This document shows positions 1-6,146 of a DNA stretch of 10,807 nucleotides, piece after piece (the first letter of the stretch is position 1; each line of letters begins with the position of its first letter). The notes beneath the pieces are model-generated. The model searched no databases, was not told where the DNA came from, and worked only from the letters and a program-made list of their open reading frames with translations. The DNA comes from Bacteroidales bacterium. Its GTDB lineage: Bacteria; Bacteroidota; Bacteroidia; Bacteroidales; Dysgonomonadaceae. A program made the translations under genes and the position numbers. The DNA lies in NCBI GenBank assembly GCA_012798745.1, contig JAAZMQ010000361.1:1-10807 (forward strand), written 5' to 3'.

Positions 1-40
1 AGACTTTTGGGTTTCATAGGGAGTATTTCCATTGAAGTGG

Positions 41-61
41 ATTTTTGTCGACCACAAAAAT
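41..61. repeat. AT-rich perfect inverted repeat, 8-base arms
   Basis: ATTTTTGT at 41-48 and ACAAAAAT at 54-61 are exact reverse complements separated by five bases (CGACC). On the minus strand the right arm overlaps TATTTTTG (62-55), which fits the Bacteroidetes -7 box TAnnTTTG, but no TTG lies at the proper distance upstream. In-frame ATGs follow on the minus strand at 32 and 17 and stay open to the window edge (reading MEILPMKPKS), so this could be the promoter and operator of a gene outside the window. It could also be a chance AT-rich palindrome or part of a mobile-element end. The rest of 1-172 shows nothing recognisable. Confidence 0.35.
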
Positions 62-172
62 AGAAAAAAAGAGGGTGTATAAAAAGTCGTAATTCGTTGA
101 ATAAATAATATTTAACATTACAGGTTGCCGGATGTGCGATTTTGAGGTTTGTTTTTTTGCGATACGAATTGG

Positions 173-1228
173 TTATTCATATTTTCCATTTCTTTCATAG
201 CCGCTTTTGCTGATGAAAATTTCCCAGTCAACTTTAGAAAAGGTGTGTTGTTTACGTAAGATTCCGCTTCCACTTTTGTCGGAGTTGGTTTTAGGGAAAC
301 ATGTGTTTCTGCAAAGAAAATAAATTTCACCGTTTTCTTTTTCCGACAGGTTGAATTCGATTATAGAAGGTTCATCATTGCTTACTCCATGTTTAAAGGC
401 ATTTTCTATAAGCGAAATATAAATTAAAGGGGCAACCATTGTATTGCTTTTTTCTGAAATATCGAAAGTTGTGTAAACTTTCACATTATCCGTCAGTCTT
501 AACTGCATCAATTCGATGTAGTTTCGGATAAAATCGACTTCTTCGCGCAGAGGAACATATGTTTTATCATTGTCATACAATACATATCGGAGCAATTCGC
601 TCAGCTCCAGAATAGCAGACGATGATTTTGGCGGATCAAACTGTGAGAGCGCATAAATATTATTCAGCGTGTTAAGCAGAAAATGAGGATTGATCTGATT
701 CTTCAGATTTTTAAGTTCGGCTTCCGTCATAGCTTTTTCCATCTCTTTTTGTTTTGTCTGCATTTGCGACAAACGCATGGTGATTTTGATAGCGATGCTT
801 AATACTGCCACAATGGCAAGTGAGGATATATCGCGGATAATGAATGCAATCTTAGGTAATTTGTTTTCACCGGGGGGAGGAAATTTTTTTGTGATCATTA
901 ACGATTGCTCCATTTCATGCCAGAGATGCAACATTAAAGCGATTCCTATAATTAATCCGATGTTTATGAGGATGAACTCGGTAATTTTACGTTTAAACAA
1001 CAGCTGTTCGGTGAGATAGAAATAGTTGGCATAAAAGGTAATCATGAAGGAAATCGGTATAGGGAGGAAAGAAAAGAAATCTTGCCAATTGAAAAATCCG
1101 CCCCGATGTGCAAAATAGGCAGGCAAACCGAAAACAAAGCACCAACCCAGGATATGAACAAACACATTATCTTTGTGTTCTGTAGAAATTGTGTTTTGTC
1201 TTTTTATTTTTGTTGTAAACGAATTCAT
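173..1228 (-). CDS. LytS/YehU-type sensor histidine kinase, atypical C-terminus
   Basis: This 351-residue protein is a membrane sensor kinase of the LytS/YehU (His_kinase plus HATPase_c) family, which normally phosphorylates a LytTR-type response regulator. Four hydrophobic segments (about 25-41, 51-72, 83-102 and 128-149) are followed by a Glu/Lys-rich helix and the phosphoacceptor motif NQINPHFLLNTLNNI, with His182. The ATPase N box reads IENAFKHG (274-281). Charge distribution suggests that the 25-residue loop between segments 3 and 4 faces the periplasm; there is no large sensor domain. The family usually continues GSGIGL-x-N-x-x-x-R-L, but here GSGI (320-323) runs straight into LRKQHTF and stops 28 residues later, so the end of the nucleotide-binding fold looks shortened or rewritten. 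It is last in the exporter operon, 37 bases after the permease, and probably senses stress or cargo linked to that exporter. No response regulator follows in the window. The family call is firm; activity is uncertain. Confidence 0.88.
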   Translation of the reverse strand: MNSFTTKIKRQNTISTEHKDNVFVHILGWCFVFGLPAYFAHRGGFFNWQDFFSFLPIPISFMITFYANYFYLTEQLLFKRKITEFILINIGLIIGIALMLHLWHEMEQSLMITKKFPPPGENKLPKIAFIIRDISSLAIVAVLSIAIKITMRLSQMQTKQKEMEKAMTEAELKNLKNQINPHFLLNTLNNIYALSQFDPPKSSSAILELSELLRYVLYDNDKTYVPLREEVDFIRNYIELMQLRLTDNVKVYTTFDISEKSNTMVAPLIYISLIENAFKHGVSNDEPSIIEFNLSEKENGEIYFLCRNTCFPKTNSDKSGSGILRKQHTFSKVDWEIFISKSGYERNGKYE

Positions 1229-1265
1229 TTTCCCGGATTTTTTTTGATTTATTCGCTGCTAAGTT

Positions 1266-2489
1266 TTATTCGTATCGGAGTGCTTCGATGGGATCGAGTC
1301 CCGCTGCTTTTCTGGCCGGATACCAGCCAAAAAAGATACCGATTGCCGAGCACACAACAAACGAAAGGGCCACACTCCACGGCTCGATGAAAACCGGCCA
1401 TCCGGCAAAGAATTTTACGCCATAGGAGGAGAAGAACCCGAAAATTACCCCTATCAATCCGCCCGTTATGCTGATAAGAATGGATTCGATGAGAAATTGC
1501 ATCAAGATGTCTTTTTCTCGGGCACCCACGCTCATGCGCAATCCAATTTCCTTGATTCGTTCAGTTACCGAAACATACATGATATTCATTATTCCGATAC
1601 CGCCCACAAGCAAACTTATGCCTGCCACACATGCCAACAGGATGGTCATCATATCGGATGTGGATGTCAGCATCTCACTTAATTCTTTCTGAGAACGGAT
1701 TTCGAAATCGTAATCGTCCGGATTGCCGATATTGTGGTTGTTAGCTAATATTTGAGTGATGCTTTCCACCGCTTTTGGTGCCAAATCCTCACTTTCGGCA
1801 GAGCAGAAAATACCATGCAAATAATCAATGGCCAGAATGCGTTTTTGTACGGCAGTATAAGGAGCCAGCACAATTTCATCCTGATCCATTCCCATCGAGT
1901 TGTAACCTTTGCTTTCCAATACGCCAATGACCTGAAAAGGTATGGAATTGAAACGAATGATTTTCCCTACAGGGTTTTCGCCTTTAGTAAACAAATTGTC
2001 TGCAATGGTTTTACCGATAACACATACCTTATTATACCTTTTCACATCGGAATCGGTAAACATGTGACCCGATTTTATTTTTAATTGACGAATTTCAAGA
2101 TACGACGGAGCCACACCGGAAATGCTTGCAGGATAATTGTTGTTTTGATAGATAAATTGGCCACTGCTGCTTACATAAGGCGAAACGTCTTTTACATATT
2201 GAGCCTTATTGCGGATATCTTCACAATCCTTGATTTTAAGTGTTTGTACGTTTGAAGCACTCATGCGTACGCCGCCCACGGCTTTATTATCGTACGGCAT
2301 AATCATGATCATATTAGCGCCCATTTCCGAAATTTGTTTTTCGATGCTTCGTTTCGACCCTTCTCCAATGGCTAGCATAGCGATCACAGAGGCTACCCCG
2401 ATGATAATTCCCAACATCGTAAGAAAAGCCCTCATTTTATTTTTATTCAATGCACGCCAGGCAATTCTGAACAAATTGGACAAATTCAT
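1266..2489 (-). CDS. MacB/FtsX-type ABC transporter permease
   Basis: This 407-residue inner-membrane protein has the MacB permease architecture. One transmembrane helix (about 20-43) follows the typical N-terminal stretch IAWRALNKNKMRAFLTMLGI. A periplasmic MacB_PCD-like domain runs from about 45 to 275. The C-terminal FtsX domain has three hydrophobic segments (about 281-305, 331-355 and 371-390). Family signatures include VTERIKEIGLRMSVGAR (308-324), which couples to the ATPase, and the ending GWYPARKAAGLDPIEALRYE. In Escherichia coli MacB the ATPase and permease are one chain; here they are separate genes, as is common in Bacteroidetes. Its ATG overlaps the stop of the ATPase gene in an ATGA, so the two are probably made in step. 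Proteins of this family act as mechanotransmission exporters that drive periplasmic substrates, such as peptides, lipopeptides or drugs, through a TolC channel. The substrate cannot be inferred. Confidence 0.94.
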   Translation of the reverse strand: MNLSNLFRIAWRALNKNKMRAFLTMLGIIIGVASVIAMLAIGEGSKRSIEKQISEMGANMIMIMPYDNKAVGGVRMSASNVQTLKIKDCEDIRNKAQYVKDVSPYVSSSGQFIYQNNNYPASISGVAPSYLEIRQLKIKSGHMFTDSDVKRYNKVCVIGKTIADNLFTKGENPVGKIIRFNSIPFQVIGVLESKGYNSMGMDQDEIVLAPYTAVQKRILAIDYLHGIFCSAESEDLAPKAVESITQILANNHNIGNPDDYDFEIRSQKELSEMLTSTSDMMTILLACVAGISLLVGGIGIMNIMYVSVTERIKEIGLRMSVGAREKDILMQFLIESILISITGGLIGVIFGFFSSYGVKFFAGWPVFIEPWSVALSFVVCSAIGIFFGWYPARKAAGLDPIEALRYE

Positions 2490-3250
2490 ATTACTTCCTC
2501 CTCTTCATTTTCCTCTTTTGGTAATCGTTCCAACGCTTCGGCTGCCGAAAGGATAGTTTGGTTATAGGTGTCACTTATAATTTTTCCGTCGCGTAACACA
2601 ATATTTCGTTCGCTAAACGAGGCAATTTCATTGTTGTGCGTTACAAAAATGATGGTCTTGCCTTCCCTATGAAGCTCTTGAAACAGTTTGAGAATACTGT
2701 ACGATGTTCTGGTATCCAAGTTTCCCGTGGCTTCATCGGCAAGAATAACGGCAGGATTGTTTACCAGCGCCCTGGCAATTGCTACACGTTGCATTTGCCC
2801 ACCACTCATTTGGTTACTTTTGTGATATAGTCGGTCTCCCAACTCAACGACCTTCAATGCTTCGATGGCTTTTTTTTGCCGTTCCGAAGTTGATACTTCA
2901 GGGTTATACATTAGAGGTAGCTCAACATTTTCGATTGCCGTAGTATTTGGCAGCAAGTTGTAATTCTGGAAAACAAATCCGATTTTGCGGTTTCTCACCC
3001 TTGCCCGTTGATCTTTGTTCATGGATTGTACCAACGAACCGTCCAGCAGATAAGTTCCTGAAGTGGGTGTATCCAGGCAACCCAAGATGTTGAGTAACGT
3101 ACTTTTTCCGCTACCCGATTTTCCCATGATGGTTACAAACTGTCCCTCTTCAATGGAAAACGAAATGCCTTTCAATGCATGAACGATTTCGGTTCCAACT
3201 TCAAAATTACGTTTAATGTTTGTAAGTTCGATGATTTTTCTTTTCTCCAT
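2486..3250 (-). CDS. MacB/LolD-type ABC transporter ATP-binding protein
   Basis: This 254-residue cytoplasmic ATPase powers the exporter encoded around it. All motifs are intact: Walker A GKSGSGKST (43-51), Q-loop Gln95 in FVFQNYNLL, signature MSGGQ (148-152), Walker B VILADEA with catalytic Glu173, D-loop GNLDT and H-loop His205. The start was placed at the ATG ending at 3250 because homology begins there (MEKRKIIELTNIKRNF). It lies 10 bases after the adaptor stop. The frame stays open upstream to 3451, but that part overlaps the adaptor gene and has no family character. The C-terminus carries a highly acidic tail (PKEENEEEEVI) beyond the usual fold. The stop overlaps the permease start as ATGA. 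The MacB/LolD/FtsE subfamily assignment follows from the MacB-type partner; lipoprotein release (Lol) is unlikely given the adaptor and channel genes. Confidence 0.95.
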   Translation of the reverse strand: MEKRKIIELTNIKRNFEVGTEIVHALKGISFSIEEGQFVTIMGKSGSGKSTLLNILGCLDTPTSGTYLLDGSLVQSMNKDQRARVRNRKIGFVFQNYNLLPNTTAIENVELPLMYNPEVSTSERQKKAIEALKVVELGDRLYHKSNQMSGGQMQRVAIARALVNNPAVILADEATGNLDTRTSYSILKLFQELHREGKTIIFVTHNNEIASFSERNIVLRDGKIISDTYNQTILSAAEALERLPKEENEEEEVI

Positions 3251-3260
3251 TGTTCGTTTT

Positions 3261-4493
3261 TTATCTTGATCCACCACCGTTTCCACGTCTTGCAGGCGGT
3301 TTTGGCATGAATGGACTGTCATTTTGAGCGTTCTTTGTTGTATCCATATGTTGAGGAGTAATTCCGGAAGTTGATCCGATGACCACTTTTTCACCTTCCG
3401 AAAGACCGGAAACGACTTCTGTGAGTGTGCCGGATTGATTTCCGATTTCAATTTCTTTTGGAATAATCGTATCTTCCTTTACTACCCAAACTGTACGCTT
3501 ATTTTCGTTTTGAATATTTGTTTGTGAAGCGTTTTCAGGAGTAAACGTAATAGCCTCAGAAGGAATGGTTAATACTTCATTTTTCTCCAGTGTAAAAATA
3601 GAAACCGTGGCCGTCAATCCGGGTTTCAACTTCAAATCGGGGTTAGGGGCATTAATTACTACTTCATATGTTACCACGTTGTTGGTGATAGTGGCAGATT
3701 GTCTCACCTCGGTAATTTCTCCTTGAAATTCTTGATCGGGATAAGCATCAACCGTGAAAGTAACACGCTGCCCTTTCATCACATTTCCTATATCGGCTTC
3801 ATCTACATCGGCAATGACACGCATTTTGGTCAGATCGTTTGCAATGATGAAAAGGGTAGGAGTGGAGAAACTTGCTGCTACTGTTTGTCCTTCTTCAACT
3901 TCACGACTTAGTACTACGCCATCTATGGGAGAATAGATTTTTGCATAACTTAGGTTAGTATGTGCTATTCGATAATTGTTGAGGCTTTCGTTATAGTCGT
4001 TCGTTGCTTTTTCGTAATTGTATTGCACCGATTCGAAATCAGCGGTACTGACCAATTGCTTCTCATACAGTGTTTTATAACGTTCGTAGTTTTTCTTTTG
4101 AAGTTCCATTTGGCTTTTTGCCGATGCCAGTGAACTTTCTGCCGATGAAAGATTGGCAGAAAGTACGGTTTGATCGATTTCGGCCAGTAAATCTCCTTTT
4201 TTAACTTCGCTATTATAATCTACATAAATGGTTTCAATTCTTCCACTGACTTGGGTACCCACCTCAACTTCGGTAATCGGTTCGAGTGTGCCTGTGCAAG
4301 TAACAATGTTCGAGATGCTCTCTTTTGTTACTGTAGCAGTAATCCATTTTTCTTCCGTTTTTTTGTTCTTTTTGCAGGATGATATTCCCAACATCACGAG
4401 GAGGGCTGCACCTGCTCCCAGCAAAATGATTTTACTCTGTTTATTTAAATTGATTTTCATAGAGTTGTATTTGTTTCGTGTTTCATATTTCAT
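3261..4493 (-). CDS. HlyD/MacA-type efflux adaptor (membrane fusion) lipoprotein
   Basis: This 410-residue periplasmic adaptor links the inner-membrane transporter to the outer-membrane channel. A hydrophobic signal segment (about 21-38) ends in the lipobox ISSC, giving a lipidated Cys40. The order of parts is first lipoyl half (about 72-108, VEVGTQVSGRI), a long alpha-helical coiled-coil hairpin (about 109-183), second lipoyl half (YSPIDGVVLSREVEEGQTV, about 187-205), a beta-barrel domain (about 222-300) and a membrane-proximal domain (about 305-378). The C-terminus is a Pro/Gly/Arg-rich tail (PPARRGNGGGSR). The chosen ATG at 4493 overlaps the channel-gene stop as ATGA, matching the coupling seen at the ATPase-permease junction. 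An in-frame ATG at 4460 (MKINLNKQSK) would give a more typical 29-residue signal peptide and is an equally good candidate. The role in a MacAB-TolC-like complex is well supported; the cargo is unknown. Confidence 0.93.
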   Translation of the reverse strand: MKYETRNKYNSMKINLNKQSKIILLGAGAALLVMLGISSCKKNKKTEEKWITATVTKESISNIVTCTGTLEPITEVEVGTQVSGRIETIYVDYNSEVKKGDLLAEIDQTVLSANLSSAESSLASAKSQMELQKKNYERYKTLYEKQLVSTADFESVQYNYEKATNDYNESLNNYRIAHTNLSYAKIYSPIDGVVLSREVEEGQTVAASFSTPTLFIIANDLTKMRVIADVDEADIGNVMKGQRVTFTVDAYPDQEFQGEITEVRQSATITNNVVTYEVVINAPNPDLKLKPGLTATVSIFTLEKNEVLTIPSEAITFTPENASQTNIQNENKRTVWVVKEDTIIPKEIEIGNQSGTLTEVVSGLSEGEKVVIGSTSGITPQHMDTTKNAQNDSPFMPKPPARRGNGGGSR

Positions 4494-5824
4494 ATTAAAC
4501 CTTGATAGTAATCCAATACTTTTCGGCTCAACAAAGCCATGTATTTTGCTTGAAGCAATTCATGTTGAGCGTTGATCAACGTATTTTTTTCTGTTAATAA
4601 TTCGATGGTGTTTCGAAGTCCCAACCTAAATTGTTCGTCCAACACATTATAGCTTTCCCTGCTGCTTTCTACTTTTTCTTTGGCGGCCATATATTGCGAT
4701 TGTGCGTTGATGGCGTTCAGATAAGCCGTTTCGATGTTGGCATACAACTCTTTTTGGATGCTCAATCCATTCAGTTTAGATGTCTCCACATTTATTTGCG
4801 CTTTTTCTATTGCACTTTTCACTTCACGATTCGAAAAAATGGGGATGTTTACGGAAATTCCGACCGTGTTGTTCCAATTATTCTTCAACTGTGTACCGAA
4901 ATCGTATGTTGAATGATTATATATGTTACCTGTCGTGGCTCCTGCTTGAAGGCTTATTTTGGGTAGATAACCTGCTTTGGCTTTTGCAATTCCCAATTCG
5001 GAATACTCTGTTTCCAGTTTACTGCTTTTGATTTGCGGCATCACATTCATTGCTGTTTGGTAAATGAATTTTTTATCGGGAAGTAACCTTAAAACTTCTT
5101 CTTCTTCGGGCTCGATGATGACAATATTCATGGTTTCCAGTGTATCCAACTCTAAAAGTTGTTTGAGTTGAAGCTTGTAGTTTTCCAATGTGACTTTGGC
5201 ATTGGTTAATTGGTATAAGTCCGATGCATGTTGAGATTCCCATTGTGCCACATCGCTTTTAGTTACGGTACCGGTTTGTAATTTCTCCTTATTGCTCTCC
5301 AATTGCTCAGCGCTCAACTTTACTGCATTTTCACATGTTTTCACTGCTTCATCGGCATAAAGAATTTGCAGATAGTTTTGGATAATGGATAGTTTGATGT
5401 TGTTTTCGCTTTCCTCGATGTTCAATTGGGCGATCTCATCATTTATATTCGCTTGCTTGATGTTGTGTGTACGGGCTCCCCCATCAAATATTTGCCACGA
5501 TGCATTTATGCCATAATTTCCTGTTGTCGAAGAAGATGAGGCGTTATCCGTTGGAAAAGGATAATTGCTCAGGTTCTGATTGATCGACGCCGATAAAGAA
5601 GGTAATAAGGCTGCTCGTGCCAGTTTGGTATCTACCTTGCTGCTTTCTTTTCCTGCAACTGCCTGTTTTACCTGAATGTTGTTTGCCAGTGCATAGTCGA
5701 TACATGTTTGCAAATCCCATTGTTGAGGAAGCGAATTTTGTTGAGAAAACAGCATTCCGGCATTGAGGGTTAGGGATAAGAACAAAATATATTTTCGTAT
5801 CCTGTTTTTACTTTCTCTTTCCAT
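4490..5824 (-). CDS. TolC-family outer-membrane efflux channel
   Basis: This 444-residue protein forms the outer-membrane exit duct of the exporter. A basic N-terminus and hydrophobic stretch (about 11-27, ending LFSQQ) form a signal peptide. Two internally repeated outer-membrane efflux domains follow. Repeat 1 begins at WDLQTCIDYALANNIQVKQ (36-54), with strand-like segments AALLPSLSASI and ASWQIFDGGAR. Repeat 2 contains the matching AKAGYLPKISLQAG (281-294) and VGISVNIPIFSNREV (321-335), each flanked by long helices with heptad-like spacing. The ending EQFRLGLRNTIELL plus an Ala/Leu-rich helix is typical of the family, and the length is usual. It is first in the operon, 20-25 bases downstream of a good promoter. 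No lipobox Cys is present near the signal peptide, unlike OprM/NodT-type members. Confidence 0.94.
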   Translation of the reverse strand: MERESKNRIRKYILFLSLTLNAGMLFSQQNSLPQQWDLQTCIDYALANNIQVKQAVAGKESSKVDTKLARAALLPSLSASINQNLSNYPFPTDNASSSSTTGNYGINASWQIFDGGARTHNIKQANINDEIAQLNIEESENNIKLSIIQNYLQILYADEAVKTCENAVKLSAEQLESNKEKLQTGTVTKSDVAQWESQHASDLYQLTNAKVTLENYKLQLKQLLELDTLETMNIVIIEPEEEEVLRLLPDKKFIYQTAMNVMPQIKSSKLETEYSELGIAKAKAGYLPKISLQAGATTGNIYNHSTYDFGTQLKNNWNNTVGISVNIPIFSNREVKSAIEKAQINVETSKLNGLSIQKELYANIETAYLNAINAQSQYMAAKEKVESSRESYNVLDEQFRLGLRNTIELLTEKNTLINAQHELLQAKYMALLSRKVLDYYQGLI

Positions 5825-5846
5825 CTTTTTAGTATTTATTTTTCAG

Positions 5847-5878
5847 CAAAAATAATTTGAGAAAAAGTCGCGAGCAAA
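5847..5878 (-). promoter_or_regulatory. Bacteroidetes-type promoter for the exporter operon
   Basis: On the minus strand, TTTG (5878-5875) is followed after exactly 20 bases by TATTTTTG (5854-5847). This matches the Bacteroidetes primary-sigma consensus of a -33 TTG-type box and a -7 TAnnTTTG box at normal spacing. Transcription would start near 5840-5843, giving a short leader of roughly 20 bases before the TolC-family ATG at 5824. It is the best promoter candidate in the window. The assignment is by consensus match only. Confidence 0.65.
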
Positions 5879-5958
5879 TGAAAAGGACAAAGGGAAAAGA
5901 TGTATCGACGAACAGGGCTGTTTTTTATACAAAGTGCAGTATTATTTTTAACAATGCA

Positions 5959-5988
5959 CAAAAATAGGCATCATCTATTGAATTACAA
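5959..5988 (-). promoter_or_regulatory. Possible second upstream promoter, minus strand
   Basis: TTG (5988-5986), then 19 bases, then TATTTTTG (5966-5959) also fits the Bacteroidetes promoter pattern on the minus strand. It would give a leader of about 130 bases before the TolC-family gene and would read through the nearer promoter. It may be a second start site or a chance match in AT-rich DNA. Confidence 0.35.
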
Positions 5989-6146
5989 CCTTCATTATTT
6001 TTAATAAACCGTTGTATGTTGGATTAATAGACAGGGTATAAGCGCGATATTTGATTGTTATATAAAACTTAACGATAATGTAATTTTTTCTTAATGGGTT
6101 TGTAACAATAAAAACCGAGCTTTGCAACAAAAAAAGAGAAGATAGA

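Larger units (their letters stand above)
5825..6146. other. Divergent intergenic region between efflux operon and receptor gene
   Basis: These 322 bases separate the minus-strand exporter operon from the plus-strand receptor gene. They are AT-rich and contain no convincing coding frame or RNA gene. The half near 5847-5988 holds the two minus-strand promoter candidates. For the plus-strand receptor no clean TAnnTTTG box is visible. The nearest are GATATTTG at 6046-6053 and GAGCTTTG at 6117-6124, each one base off and without a well-placed TTG. The receptor may therefore depend on an activator or an alternative (ECF-type) sigma factor. The receptor ATG is preceded by a purine-rich AAAAAGAGAAGATAGA stretch. 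Confidence 0.6.

Noticed and set aside
91..170. Seven-base inverted repeat AATTCGT (91-97) and ACGAATT (164-170) downstream of the kinase gene, considered as a terminator
   Set aside because: The arms are short, 66 bases apart, and have no T tract; this is likely chance.
118..330. Second reading frame over the end of the kinase gene, considered as the displaced true C-terminus after a frameshift
   Set aside because: Its translation (LTGKFSSAKAAMKEMEN) does not restore the family's ending either, so a simple frameshift is not demonstrated.
1082..1390. 102-codon plus-strand open frame spanning the kinase-permease junction
   Set aside because: It is antisense to two supported genes and has no domain character.
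3251..3451. N-terminal extension of the ATPase frame up to an ATG at 3451
   Set aside because: It lies inside the adaptor gene in another frame, has no ABC-protein character, and homology begins cleanly at the ATG ending at 3250.
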